Source: Halomarina pelagica
Lineage (GTDB): Archaea > Halobacteriota > Halobacteria > Halobacteriales > Haloarculaceae
Reading direction: 5' to 3'
NCBI RefSeq assembly: GCF_024228315.1
Contig: NZ_CP100454.1
Location: 1,736,001-1,800,000, forward strand
DNA: 64,000 nucleotides
A model generated the notes under the pieces. That model searched no databases and was not told where the DNA came from. It saw nothing but the letters and a program-made list of their open reading frames with translations. The position numbers were made by a program, and so were the translations under genes. Shown piece after piece: positions 1-8,152 of this stretch. Each line of letters starts with the position of its first letter. The first letter of the stretch is position 1.

Positions 1-165
1 GCCGGCGGCGACGCGGACGCCGCCCGGGAGCGCGCGGAGGAGCGCCTGCGGTCGTACCTCCACGAGCAGGGGATCGGCGACGTGATCGTCGTGCACGACG
101 ACGAACCCCCACAGCGGGACCCCGACAGCGGGAAGTTCCGGCAGGTGTGGTCCGAGGTCGGTTAG
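1..165 (+). CDS. C-terminal end of a phenylacetate-CoA ligase-like AMP-forming enzyme (partial)
   Basis: The frame is open from the first base and ends at the stop at 163-165, so only the last 54 residues of a longer protein are present. The tail carries a short helix, a hydrophobic strand (GDVIVVHDDE) and a basic motif (SGKFRQV). This resembles the C-terminal subdomain of archaeal phenylacetate-CoA ligase / F390 synthetase-like adenylating enzymes, where a conserved Lys near the C-terminus serves in catalysis. The family call is from memory of the tail motif only. It converges with the next gene, and the two stop codons overlap. Confidence 0.45.
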   Translation, partial: AGGDADAARERAEERLRSYLHEQGIGDVIVVHDDEPPQRDPDSGKFRQVWSEVG

Positions 166-923
166 CTGATCGAGTACCCGCCGTCGACGATCAGGCCGTG
201 TCCCGTGACGTAGGACGACTCCTCGGAGAGCAGAAACAGGATCGCGTCGGCGATCTCCCCGGGTTCGCCCAGGCGCTTGAGCGGGTACTGCGCCTCCATC
301 CGCGCGCGAACCTCCTCGGGGTTCGAGCGCGTCTCGAAGTACTGCCGGCCGAGGTCGGTGTCGGTGAACCCCGGGCAGACGGCGTTGGCGCGGACGCCCT
401 TCGGTCCCGCCTCGGCGGCGACGGCCCGCGTGAAGTTGAGCACGGCCCCCTTCGTGAGCGAGTAGACCGCCTGCTTCGGCAGGCCGAGGACGGCCGCGAG
501 CGAGGCGACGTTGACGATCGCGCCGCGACCCTGATCCTTCATGATCGGGAGGGCGGCGTGACAGCCGTGCCAGACGCCGTAGACGTTGATGTCCACCACC
601 CGCTCGAGCACGTCAGTCCCCGTCTCCTCGGTGTACTCGGGCGGGTGGCCGACGCCCGCGTTGTTGACGACGCCGTCGAGGCCGTACTCCTCCGCGGTCG
701 CCGCCACGAGGTCGTGGAACCGATCGCCGTCGGTCACGTCGAGCGCGTGCGAGGCGGCCTCGCCGCCCGCCTCGCGGACGGCGTCGGCGGTTCCCGCGGC
801 GGCCGCCTCGTCCACGTCGGTGGCGATCACGGTCGCTCCCTCCTCGGCGCAGCGCAGCGCGGTCGCCTCGCCGATCCCGGCACCCGCCCCCGTCACGAAC
901 ACGGTCGCGTCATCGAGTCGCAT
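162..923 (-). CDS. SDR family NAD(P)-dependent oxidoreductase
   Basis: A 253-residue short-chain dehydrogenase/reductase of classical length. Visible motifs are the Rossmann glycine motif TGAGAGIG near the N-terminus, the NNAG structural motif, and the catalytic Y-x-x-x-K as YSLTK preceded by a conserved Ser in VNVASL. The C-terminal YVTGHGLIVDGGYS stretch is typical of 3-oxoacyl-ACP reductase / glucose-1-dehydrogenase-like SDRs, so it probably reduces a ketone or oxidises an alcohol with NAD(P). The substrate cannot be read from sequence. It is transcribed divergently from the peroxiredoxin gene. Confidence 0.85.
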   Translation of the reverse strand: MRLDDATVFVTGAGAGIGEATALRCAEEGATVIATDVDEAAAAGTADAVREAGGEAASHALDVTDGDRFHDLVAATAEEYGLDGVVNNAGVGHPPEYTEETGTDVLERVVDINVYGVWHGCHAALPIMKDQGRGAIVNVASLAAVLGLPKQAVYSLTKGAVLNFTRAVAAEAGPKGVRANAVCPGFTDTDLGRQYFETRSNPEEVRARMEAQYPLKRLGEPGEIADAILFLLSEESSYVTGHGLIVDGGYSIS

Positions 924-1003
924 ACCGCCGGATGGTCACGGGGGACGATAACTCCCGGGGGAGACCGCAACCCGTTTGCTCTCGCTTCGCGACTCGACGG
1001 ACG

Positions 1004-1465
1004 ATGCTCTCGGCAGGCGACGACGCACCCGACTTCGAACTGCTCGATCAGGACGGACAGCCGACCCGACTGACCGACTTCGCCGGTCCGGTCGTCGTCT
1101 ACTTCTATCCCCGCGCCGACACACCGGGCTGCACGACCGAGGCCTGCGGCTTCCGCGACGCGTGGGACGAGTACGAGGAGCGCGAGATCACCGTCCTCGG
1201 GATCAGCGACGACTCGACCGCCGACCTCCGGGCGTTCGCGGAGAAGTACGACCTCCCCTTCACCCTCCTCTCGGACCCCGAGGGGGAGGTGGCCGCGCGC
1301 TACGACTCCTACGGCGAGAAGACCATGTTCGGCAACACCTTCGACGGCACGTTCCGCAACACGTACGTCGTCGACGGGGGCGAGGTCGTCGCCGCCTACG
1401 AGGGCGTCTCGCCGGAGGGCCACGCCGAGGCGGTCCTGTCAGATCTCGAGGCGCGCGAGGCGTAG
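1004..1465 (+). CDS. bcp: Peroxiredoxin, Bcp/PrxQ type
   Basis: This thiol peroxidase reduces hydrogen peroxide and organic or lipid hydroperoxides in the cytoplasm. The start at 1004 gives MLSAGDDAPDF, the usual peroxiredoxin N-terminus; a longer upstream frame has no family character. The peroxidatic Cys43 lies in the TPGCT motif and a second Cys at 48 matches the resolving position of atypical two-Cys Bcp proteins (C-x4-C). The length of 153 residues is normal for the family. It stands alone between two SDR genes and likely serves oxidative stress defence, with thioredoxin as probable reductant. Confidence 0.92.
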   Translation: MLSAGDDAPDFELLDQDGQPTRLTDFAGPVVVYFYPRADTPGCTTEACGFRDAWDEYEEREITVLGISDDSTADLRAFAEKYDLPFTLLSDPEGEVAARYDSYGEKTMFGNTFDGTFRNTYVVDGGEVVAAYEGVSPEGHAEAVLSDLEAREA

Positions 1466-1519
1466 GGGAGCCTCGCCGGAAGGGAAAGAGCGAGGCCTCT
1501 CGGCGCGGTAGCATCGCGC

Positions 1520-2272
1520 ATGACGCCACCACTCGACGGGCGGACGGCCATCGTCACCGGCGCGAGTTCGGGCATCGGCGCGGCCTCCGCGCACGCGCTG
1601 GCGCGGGACGGCGCGAACGTGGTGCTCGCCGCCCGCCGCGAGGAGCGACTGCGAGAACTCGCCGACGCGGTCGAGGACGAACACGGCGGCGAGGCGGCGG
1701 TCGTCCCGACGGACGTGCGCGACGAGGGGAGTGTCGAGGCGCTCGTCGAAGCGACGGTCGAGCGCTTCGGCGGACTCGACGTTCTGCTCAACAACGCCGG
1801 CCTCGCACGCGGGGCGGGCGTCGCCGACCTCACCACCGAAGAGTACCGGACGATGATGGAGACGAACGTCGACGGGATGTTCTTCGCCACGCGCGCCGCG
1901 CTCCCGCACCTCCGCGAGTCCGCGGGGACGCTCCTGTTCGTCGGGAGCTTCGCGGGCCAGTACCCCCGCCCGTTCAACCCGGTCTACGCGGCGAGCAAGT
2001 GGTGGACGCGCGGGTTCGCCCTCAGCGTGGCCGCCCGCGTGGGCGACGAGGGCGTCGCGGTAACGGTGATCAACCCGGCCGCCGTGCGCACGGAGTTCGC
2101 GGTCTCGGGCGTCGACGAGGAGGAGCCGACCGCGTTCGAGGACCGCTACGAGTACGGCGAGGCGGTCGAACCCGAGGAGGTGGCCGAGGCAGTCGCCTTC
2201 GCCGCGCGGCAGGACCCCTCCTACGTGAGCGAACTCGACCTCTACGACCGCGGGAAGCTCTCCCTGTTCTAG
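1520..2272 (+). CDS. SDR family oxidoreductase
   Basis: A 250-residue short-chain dehydrogenase with the cofactor motif TGASSGIG at residues 13-20, an NNAG motif, and the active-site Y-x-x-x-K as YAASK. After the active site, VINPAAVRTEF matches the substrate-loop region of YdfG-like SDRs (serine/3-hydroxy acid dehydrogenase type). Arg after the first strand (AARREERL) suggests NADP preference, which is an inference from family rules. Its stop overlaps the stop of the convergent gene at 2269. The native substrate is not evident. Confidence 0.85.
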   Translation: MTPPLDGRTAIVTGASSGIGAASAHALARDGANVVLAARREERLRELADAVEDEHGGEAAVVPTDVRDEGSVEALVEATVERFGGLDVLLNNAGLARGAGVADLTTEEYRTMMETNVDGMFFATRAALPHLRESAGTLLFVGSFAGQYPRPFNPVYAASKWWTRGFALSVAARVGDEGVAVTVINPAAVRTEFAVSGVDEEEPTAFEDRYEYGEAVEPEEVAEAVAFAARQDPSYVSELDLYDRGKLSLF

Positions 2273-2667
2273 CGCACCTCGACCGACAGCGCCGCCTCCG
2301 GCGTCCGCGCCGTGCGGACGTACCGGCGCGGGCCGTGTTCGAGGCGGAAGACCTCGATCCGGACGACGAGTCGCCCCGAGTCCAGCGTCGCGCGCAGGAT
2401 CGGCCCGGCGCTGGTGACGACGACGTACGGCGGCGCGGCGACGGGCTCCGCCGGCAGCTCCTCGCCCGCCGCGTCGACGGCCCCGGCGAGCACCGCCGGG
2501 AGCTGTTGCGTGATCCCGGCGTGTGCGAGCGCGGCGCTCAGCGGGTTCGACAGCGAGTCGGCGGCGTCGAGATCCTCGCGCTCCGCGACCGCGTCGGCGC
2601 AGTCGAGCACCCGCTCCACGAGCGGTCGGTGTTTCGTCAGGACGTACGTTCGGACGGCCTCGCGCAT
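2269..2667 (-). CDS. Conserved haloarchaeal protein of unknown function
   Basis: A soluble protein of about 132 residues that I do not recognise. The N-terminal half is helical (residues about 1-70) and the C-terminal half has alternating hydrophobic strands ending in ALSVEVR. The ATG at 2667 is preferred because it begins 4 bp after the stop of the upstream rhodanese/MBL gene, which suggests translational coupling. A longer start at 2685 would overlap that gene. No catalytic motif, Cys cluster or membrane segment is visible. Confidence 0.6.
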   Translation of the reverse strand: MREAVRTYVLTKHRPLVERVLDCADAVAEREDLDAADSLSNPLSAALAHAGITQQLPAVLAGAVDAAGEELPAEPVAAPPYVVVTSAGPILRATLDSGRLVVRIEVFRLEHGPRRYVRTARTPEAALSVEVR

Positions 2668-2671
2668 CGGC

Positions 2672-3871
2672 TCACCCCGCGGCACAGTTGTTCGGTCCGA
2701 GTTCGAGTTCGAACGCCGTCTCGTCGTCCACGTCCTCCCGGCCGAGGTTGACGGCGACGATCTCCTCGTAGTTCGCCGGACGGGAACCCATCCTGTCGAG
2801 GACGAACGCGACGAACGCCTCGCGGTCCTGCTCGAAGGCCGGCAGGCGCTCGCGGAGGTCGCCGAGCGCGGCGACGAACGGTCCCGTCGCCGCCACGTCC
2901 GGTTCGACGTGCCCCGGCGCGACGGTCAGATCGTCCGGCAGGTCGGCGAACCGCTCGGTGAGCGTCGCGTGGAGGTCGCGGGCCATCTCCCGCGCGCCGT
3001 CGTCGCCCGCCGCTCGCTGACTCCGTCCGCTCGCGCGTTCCGAGGCGCGTAGCGCCTCGCGTTCCAGATCGGGGCGCGGAACGCGCTCCAGGAACAGGCC
3101 GTCGCCGGTCAGGAGGAGGTCGCCGACGCGGTAGGCGGTCATCTCCGTCGTGTGGCCGGGCGCGGCGATCGCCTCGACGGTGGCCCCCCCGATCTCGAGC
3201 GCGTCGCCCGGCGCGAGGAGCGTGAAGTCGTCGGCGTCGGCGAGCCCGCGCCCGACGGCCCCGCTCGGGAGGATGGGTTCGACGCCCTCGGCGGCCAGGT
3301 CGTGCACGCCGCTCACGTGGTCCGCGTGGACGTGCGTGTCGACCGCGTAGACCAGTTCGGCGTCGAGGTCGCGCGCGTCCGCGAGATACCGGTCCGCGAA
3401 CGCGCGCAGCGGGTCGATCACCGCCGCCTCGCCGTCGCTCACCACCAGGTACGCGAGACAGCCGCTGGACGGCCGGAGGTACTGGAGGACGGTCGCCTCT
3501 GCGTCCGCGTCCAGTTCCGTGGCCTCGTAGAGGCGCGCCCAGCCCTCCATCCCGTCGGCGAGGTTGATCGCGTCGAAGTCCTCCTCGCGCAGCATGGCGG
3601 CCACTTCGTCGCTCGCTTCCCCCTGCGGGCAGACGACGACGACCTCGTCGGGCAGGTCGGACGCGAGGTCGGCGACGCTGTCGGTGGCCCCCGCGGCGAC
3701 GAAGCGCATGTACGGGATGGCGGACCGCTCGGGCGCGTCGATGCGCCACTCGTCGATCTCGGACCTGTTTCGCACGTCGAGGAGGTGGACGCGCTCCCCG
3801 GCCGCGAGTCGGTCGCGGAGCGTCGCCGCGTCGATGGCGTCGGCCGACGCCGTCGATGACTCCTGGCTCAT
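2672..3871 (-). CDS. Rhodanese domain fused to a metallo-beta-lactamase fold hydrolase
   Basis: A 399-residue two-domain protein. Residues about 15-110 form a rhodanese domain with the candidate catalytic Cys81 in VVCPQGEAS. Residues about 125-340 form an MBL-fold hydrolase with the metal motif THVHADH, followed by further His/Asp ligands in APGHT and LLTGDGLF. This pairing is typical of persulfide dioxygenase / sulfurtransferase proteins that handle sulfane sulfur such as glutathione or low-molecular-weight persulfides, here in reversed order (rhodanese first). The substrate is an inference. It is first in a probable two-gene unit with the small gene downstream. Confidence 0.8.
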   Translation of the reverse strand: MSQESSTASADAIDAATLRDRLAAGERVHLLDVRNRSEIDEWRIDAPERSAIPYMRFVAAGATDSVADLASDLPDEVVVVCPQGEASDEVAAMLREEDFDAINLADGMEGWARLYEATELDADAEATVLQYLRPSSGCLAYLVVSDGEAAVIDPLRAFADRYLADARDLDAELVYAVDTHVHADHVSGVHDLAAEGVEPILPSGAVGRGLADADDFTLLAPGDALEIGGATVEAIAAPGHTTEMTAYRVGDLLLTGDGLFLERVPRPDLEREALRASERASGRSQRAAGDDGAREMARDLHATLTERFADLPDDLTVAPGHVEPDVAATGPFVAALGDLRERLPAFEQDREAFVAFVLDRMGSRPANYEEIVAVNLGREDVDDETAFELELGPNNCAAG

Positions 3872-3965
3872 ACCTCGACCGAGGTGATCCGCGCCGATAA
3901 GCGCCGCGCGACCGTTCCGATTCTCGACACGACCCTACATATGCCGCGGCAGTGTGGAGTCGACC

Positions 3966-4601
3966 ATGGACGCCGACGAATTCACGGCGACCGTCCGGGA
4001 GGAGTGCGAGCGAGAACTCGACCGCCTCGGGAGCGAGAAGGCGCTCGTGGCGGCGACCGCGGCGCGGCTCGATCGAGAGCACGTGCTCGCGAGCGCGGCG
4101 CGGGCCGAACTCCGCGCCGTCGAGACGTTCGAGTCGTGGGCGGCGAGCGAGAGCGCGGAGGCGGCGCGCGCGGCCTTCGTCGATGCCGCCGAACGGGAGC
4201 GCGAGCACGCGGATCGCGTCGTCGCGCTGCTGGACGAGGACGTGGAACCCGATCCCGACGCCGACCCGCTCCACGAGTACCTCCGCGGGCTCGACTCGAC
4301 CGCCGAACGCGTCGCTGCCGGGATGGTCGGCCGACCGATGGTGACCGACCGCACGCTCCTGCAGACGATCAACTTCTTCGTCAACGAGTCCGACGAGCGG
4401 ACGGCCGACCGCTTCCGCGAGCTGCGCGGGGAGACGCGGGAGATGGTCGAGGAGGGGGCGCGGCTGCTCGAGGAGGTGTGCGAGGGCGACGACGACTGGG
4501 AGCGCGCCGAGGAGGCCGCAGTCGAGGTCGTCGAGCGCGCCTACGAGGAGTACGCCGAAACGCTCGAGGGGATGGGCGTCGATCCCCGACCCGTGTGCTA
4601 G
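3966..4601 (+). CDS. Ferritin-like / rubrerythrin-like helical protein
   Basis: About 211 residues, almost entirely helical and very acidic. Repeated E-x6-E and E-R-E-H patterns (for example EREREHADRV) resemble the iron-binding helices of ferritin-like or rubrerythrin-like four-helix bundles. Some haloarchaeal homologues carry an old transcription antitermination label, which I consider unsupported by anything seen here. The ATG at 3966 follows a TATA-like sequence (acatatg near 3937) at a distance suiting a short leader; a second Met 12 bp upstream is possible. No rubredoxin-type Cys pairs are present, so it is not a classical rubrerythrin. Confidence 0.6.
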   Translation: MDADEFTATVREECERELDRLGSEKALVAATAARLDREHVLASAARAELRAVETFESWAASESAEAARAAFVDAAEREREHADRVVALLDEDVEPDPDADPLHEYLRGLDSTAERVAAGMVGRPMVTDRTLLQTINFFVNESDERTADRFRELRGETREMVEEGARLLEEVCEGDDDWERAEEAAVEVVERAYEEYAETLEGMGVDPRPVC

Positions 4602-4690
4602 GCGCGGGCTCCGAGAGGGCTGGCGAACAGGCGGCACGGTCGCTCCACGGGCCGCTGTGCCGCGCAACCGCAGGACGACCCGTGGCGGGA

Positions 4691-4731
4691 GTCAGCGCAC
4701 GGGGACGCTGGCCGCCCCCTCCTACTTGAAC
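4691..4731. repeat. Dispersed motif, copy A (GACGCTGG-N11-TACTTGAA)
   Basis: Non-coding motif in the convergent gap between the ferritin-like gene and the thioesterase. It shares GTCAGCGCACGG and GACGCTGG with the copy at 32856, and GACGCTGG-N11-TACTTGAA with the copy at 22834, with the same internal spacing. Confidence 0.5.
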
Positions 4732-4758
4732 TCTTGCTGCGTTCCCACCGATTCCGGC

Positions 4759-5178
4759 CTACTGCTCGGGCGGTTCGTCCTGGAAGGCGACGACGGCGTC
4801 TCGGAAGTCGTCGGGGACGCGCGTCGAACCTCCCGCCTCGTCGACGGCGACGTGGACGACGTGTCCCTCCGCGAGCACCGCGTCGTCCCGCCTCCGGCGG
4901 GCGCGGTAGGCGAACCGGACGCTCGACTCGCCGATCGACTCGACCCGGAGGGCGTTGACGAGCACGTCCCCGAAGCGCGCCGGGGCGCGGTAGTCGAGGT
5001 CGACGTGGGCAACGTGGACGTCCCAGCCGGCGGCGAGCATCGCGTCGTAGTCGTAGTCGATCGCCCGGAGGTAGGCGTTGACCGCCTCGTCCTGGTAGGT
5101 GACGTACTCACCGTAGAAGACGACGCCCTGCTGGTCAGTCTCAGCGAAGCGCACCCGGTTCTCGAACACGTCGTGCAT
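4759..5178 (-). CDS. Acyl-CoA thioesterase, 4-hydroxybenzoyl-CoA thioesterase (YbgC/FadM) type
   Basis: A 139-residue hotdog-fold protein beginning MHDVFENRVRFAETD at 5178; the longer open frame upstream is not family-like. The catalytic loop RFAETDQQGVVFYGEYVTYQDEA contains the conserved Asp (in the D-x-x-G-V/H region) of 4HBT thioesterases. The family hydrolyses short-chain or aromatic acyl-CoA thioesters to free CoA. Length and motif order are normal for a single hotdog domain acting as a tetramer. It stands alone, so the physiological substrate is unknown. Confidence 0.85.
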   Translation of the reverse strand: MHDVFENRVRFAETDQQGVVFYGEYVTYQDEAVNAYLRAIDYDYDAMLAAGWDVHVAHVDLDYRAPARFGDVLVNALRVESIGESSVRFAYRARRRRDDAVLAEGHVVHVAVDEAGGSTRVPDDFRDAVVAFQDEPPEQ

Positions 5179-5231
5179 ACGGTGGGAAGCGAGGCGACCG
5201 GGATAGCTGTTGGCGCTCGTCGCTGACCGCG

Positions 5232-5600
5232 TCAGTCCGCGTCGGGGCGGGGCCCCCACGCGCGGACGGCGTCGATGGCCCGCCGGGAGAACTCGTGCTC
5301 GTCGATGTCGCCCGCTTCGAGGGCACAGAGCCACGACCCGCGCACCTCCCACGTGCCGTGGACCACGCCGTCGGGGTTCGTGACGGTCGCGCCCACGTCC
5401 CGGGGTTCCCAGCCGTCGTACTCCCGGAGGGTGACGATCACGCTCCCGACCTGCCGCGGGGGGACACCGCCGGTGGGGAGGACCGTCTCGTAGACCAGTT
5501 CGAGCGTCCCGTCGACGCACCCCGCGTCCGTCAGGTAGACGTTCTGGCTCATGAGGTGTTCCTCCAGGTGCTCGTACAGCGCCTCGTCGACCCGGGGCAT
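5232..5600 (-). CDS. Conserved haloarchaeal protein, unknown function
   Basis: A soluble 122-residue protein, not recognised. An N-terminal amphipathic helix (residues about 3-16) is followed by a beta-rich core with two Cys (near residues 28 and 90) and a helical C-terminus. A Trp-rich stretch (GTWEVRGSWL) suggests a compact beta-sandwich or barrel. The genes around it are same-strand singletons, with about 50 bp to the thioesterase and 24 bp to the next upstream gene, so loose co-transcription is possible. Confidence 0.6.
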   Translation of the reverse strand: MPRVDEALYEHLEEHLMSQNVYLTDAGCVDGTLELVYETVLPTGGVPPRQVGSVIVTLREYDGWEPRDVGATVTNPDGVVHGTWEVRGSWLCALEAGDIDEHEFSRRAIDAVRAWGPRPDAD

Positions 5601-5624
5601 GGTCGAACGTCGAGGGGCGGGGGA

Positions 5625-6278
5625 TTAAGCCTGCCCGTCGCCCTCGTGGCACCCGTCGCTCCCGCGGTCGCCGGTCCCGCGCGTCCCGCGTCCGGAATCG
5701 AGCCCGTACGTCTCCCGCACCGTCCGCGCGAGCAGTCCGTCGCGCCGGAGCGCGACGTAGACGATCACGAACGGATCGTCGTCCGGGTCGAGGACGAACA
5801 CCTCGTACGGCGGGTCGGCCCCCTCGATGCGGTCGAGCAGCGGTTCGAGGGGCGTGACGCCGTCCTCGAACTCGGCGAAGAGGTCGCGCTCGCCGGCCTG
5901 CTCCGCGAAGACGTAGAGGACGCCGTTGACATCGCCGTCGGTGCTCCGCGTGACGCGGGAGTTCATCGCCGCGCCGGTGCGCTCGGCCTCGCGCCAGCAG
6001 TCGAGCGCCGCCTCGAACGTGGGGGAGACGCCGCGGGCGAACGCGAACCGCGTCTCGGTCTCGCGTTCGACGGTCGCGAAGCGCGGCCGCTCGCCGGACC
6101 AGTCGAACGTCGCGCGGACGGCGTTGCCCGGTTCGAGGGCGGCCACGCGCTCGGCGAGCGGCCCCTCGTATCCCTCGCGGGCGACGTAGACGGGGTCCGC
6201 CGTCTCCGCGTCGAGTAGCAGGTACTCGTCGGGCGCACGGGTGCTTGGGAGGACGCGGTAGACGCCGGCGTCGGTCAT
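5625..6278 (-). CDS. Conserved haloarchaeal protein (possibly DUF6663)
   Basis: The reading frame from the ATG at 6278 gives 217 residues starting MTDAGVYRVLPSTRAP. The order is a beta-strand-rich N-terminal half with an OB- or barrel-like pattern, a helical middle (EAALDCWREAERTG), and a hydrophobic strand VFVLDPDDDPFVIVYVAL. This looks like the haloarchaeal family I remember as DUF6663, but I cannot confirm the accession. The disordered Gly/Arg/Asp-rich tail is normal for halophiles. No catalytic residues can be assigned. Confidence 0.6.
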   Translation of the reverse strand: MTDAGVYRVLPSTRAPDEYLLLDAETADPVYVAREGYEGPLAERVAALEPGNAVRATFDWSGERPRFATVERETETRFAFARGVSPTFEAALDCWREAERTGAAMNSRVTRSTDGDVNGVLYVFAEQAGERDLFAEFEDGVTPLEPLLDRIEGADPPYEVFVLDPDDDPFVIVYVALRRDGLLARTVRETYGLDSGRGTRGTGDRGSDGCHEGDGQA

Positions 6279-6373
6279 CGTCGGCGGTTGGCGCGCGCGC
6301 GCCGAGTGGCTGTCGGATTCGTCGCGCCCGGTCGCCCGCGTCGCATCGTCCTCGTCGACCGCCCGACCCCCGC

Positions 6374-6718
6374 TCATAGCCAGCCGAGTCGCCACGCGAC
6401 GGCGACGATCGACAGCGCGAGGATCGAGAGGACGACGCCGGCGGCGACCCAGACTCGCTCGCGGGCCGCGGCGCGGTGCTCCGCGAGCACGTCGTCGGGG
6501 ACGACGCCGGCGACGCCCTGCCGGACGAGGACGCCGAGCAGGAGGTCGTCCCCCCACCCGAGCACGGGGATCACGTCGGGAAGGAGGTCCGTCGGGACCA
6601 GGAGGTAGGCGACGGCGACCAGCACGAGCGCGGCGGCGCGACGCGGCGTCCGCCGGTCGAGGGCGACGCGAACGAGCGCGTAGGCCTCGACGAGCGCCGA
6701 CGAGAGGAACCGAACCAT
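6374..6718 (-). CDS. YkvA family (DUF1232) small membrane protein
   Basis: A 114-residue protein with two hydrophobic segments (about residues 27-50 and 90-110). The first ends in the DUF1232 signature, a Tyr-Leu-Leu-x-Pro-x-Asp-Leu-x-Pro-Asp stretch followed by a Gly-Trp-Gly-Asp-Asp turn. DUF1232/YkvA proteins are widespread inner-membrane proteins of unknown role. The motif match is strong but no biochemical function should be inferred. It is divergent from the cobalamin-binding protein gene. Confidence 0.85.
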   Translation of the reverse strand: MVRFLSSALVEAYALVRVALDRRTPRRAAALVLVAVAYLLVPTDLLPDVIPVLGWGDDLLLGVLVRQGVAGVVPDDVLAEHRAAARERVWVAAGVVLSILALSIVAVAWRLGWL

Positions 6719-6801
6719 CGATCCTCCTACGCACCGCGGCGACTTGAGGCGTGTGCCGGCGCGGACTGACGATTTATCCTCCGGCGGCCGCTAGGGGCAG
6801 T

Positions 6802-7710
6802 ATGCGCATCGTCACGCTGCTCCCCTCGGCGACGGAGATCGTCTACGCGCTCGGCCTCGAACCCGTGGCGGTCTCCCACGAGTGCGACTACCCGCCCGAG
6901 GCGGCCGAGAAGCCCGCCGTGAACGGGACGCGGATCGACCCGACCGCCGCCAGCGCGGAGATCGACGGCCAGGTGCTCGACGCGGAGCGCGAGGGCGAGG
7001 GCGTCTACGAGATCGACCTCGACGCGCTCGCGGAGGCCGACCCCGACCTGATCGTCACGCAGGGGCTGTGCGACGTCTGCGCGGTGGACGAGGTGCTCGT
7101 CGAGCGGGCGGTCGGGCGACTCGACCTCGACTGTCGGATCCTGACGACCGACCCCCACAGCCTGGCGGACGTGTTCGACGACGTGCGGCGGATCGGGCGG
7201 GCGACGGGTCGAGAGGGTCACGCCGACCAGCTCGTCGCCGAACTCCGTTCGGGAGTGCGCGCCGTTCGGGAGGTCGCCGCCGCGGCGGACGAGCGTCCGC
7301 GCGTCGCCGTGCTCGACTGGCTCGATCCGGTGATGACCGCGGGTCACTGGGTGCCCGAACTGATCGAGGACGCGGGCGGCGAGGCGCTGTTCGACGCGCC
7401 CGCGTCCGTCCCCCGCGAGTGGGAGGAGATTCGCGAGGCCGACCCCGACGTGCTCGTCGCCGCTCCCTGCGGCTTCGGCCTCGACCAGACCGCGGCGAAC
7501 CTGTCCGACCTCACGGAGCGTCCGGGGTGGGACGACCTGACGGCGGTCCGCTCGGGTCGCGCCTACGCGATGGACGGACACCACTACGTGAACCGCCCGG
7601 GACCGCGCCTCGTCGAGACGCTCGAGTACCTCGCGGCGCTGCTCCACCCGACGCTGTTCGACGCGCCGCCGGAGGACGTCGCCCGCCCGCTCTCGCGGGT
7701 GGCGGTCTGA
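6802..7710 (+). CDS. Cobalamin-binding protein, BtuF-like, without signal peptide
   Basis: 302 residues beginning MRIVTLLPSATEIVYALG, the start of the periplasmic-binding fold of vitamin B12 and siderophore binding proteins. Family features include TQGLCDVCAV and a C-terminal GPRLVETLEYLAALLHP. No signal peptide or lipobox is present, so this is the cytoplasmic-looking BtuF relative common in archaea, perhaps acting in corrinoid handling rather than uptake. A TATA-like gatttatcc at about 6769-6777 lies about 30 bp before the ATG, fitting a leaderless transcript. The JAMM protease gene follows 7 bp after the stop, suggesting an operon. Confidence 0.8.
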   Translation: MRIVTLLPSATEIVYALGLEPVAVSHECDYPPEAAEKPAVNGTRIDPTAASAEIDGQVLDAEREGEGVYEIDLDALAEADPDLIVTQGLCDVCAVDEVLVERAVGRLDLDCRILTTDPHSLADVFDDVRRIGRATGREGHADQLVAELRSGVRAVREVAAAADERPRVAVLDWLDPVMTAGHWVPELIEDAGGEALFDAPASVPREWEEIREADPDVLVAAPCGFGLDQTAANLSDLTERPGWDDLTAVRSGRAYAMDGHHYVNRPGPRLVETLEYLAALLHPTLFDAPPEDVARPLSRVAV

Positions 7711-7717
7711 GCGGGCG

Positions 7718-8137
7718 ATGCTCGTCGTTCCGCGCACCGTGCGCGACGCCCTGCTCGCCCACGCCCGCGACGGCGCGCCAGAGGAAGTCTGCGGCGTCCT
7801 CGGCGGCGTCGAGGACGGGGAGCGGGCGCGCGTGACCGACCACCGCCGGGTGCCGAACGTCGCCGCGACGCCCGAGACGCGCTACGAACTCGACCCGGCG
7901 GAACAGCTGACGGCGATGGGGGCGATCGAGGAGGCGGGCGGGGCGGTCGTCGGCTTCTATCACTCCCACCCGAGGGGGCCGCCGCGGCCGAGCGCGACCG
8001 ACAGGGCGGAGGCGACCTGGGCGGGGGCGCGCTACGTCATCGTCGTTCCGGGCGAGGAGTCCGTCGGCTGCTGGCGGTGGACGGGCGAGGACTTCGAGCG
8101 AGAGGACGTGCGAGTCGGGGCGAGCGAGAGCCGGTGA
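7718..8137 (+). CDS. JAMM/MPN+ metalloprotease, likely desampylase
   Basis: A 139-residue single-domain MPN+ protein. The zinc and catalytic signature is complete: an N-terminal Glu in PEEVCGVL (near residue 22-23) and the H-S-H-P-x6-S-x2-D motif (HSHPRGPPRPSATD). The best studied haloarchaeal relative, HvJAMM1 of Haloferax volcanii, removes ubiquitin-like SAMP proteins from target lysines and also cleaves MoaE-linked or linear SAMP fusions. The same role here is inferred from the motif and size. An E1-like UbaA gene lies 2.8 kb away. It follows the cobalamin-binding protein gene with a 7-bp gap. Confidence 0.85.
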   Translation: MLVVPRTVRDALLAHARDGAPEEVCGVLGGVEDGERARVTDHRRVPNVAATPETRYELDPAEQLTAMGAIEEAGGAVVGFYHSHPRGPPRPSATDRAEATWAGARYVIVVPGEESVGCWRWTGEDFEREDVRVGASESR

Positions 8138-8152
8138 GCGCCGAACTCGGCG

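Noticed and set aside
976-2751. 591-codon Arg-rich frame
   Set aside because: Shadow of the peroxiredoxin and SDR genes in high-GC DNA; composition is typical of a wrong frame.
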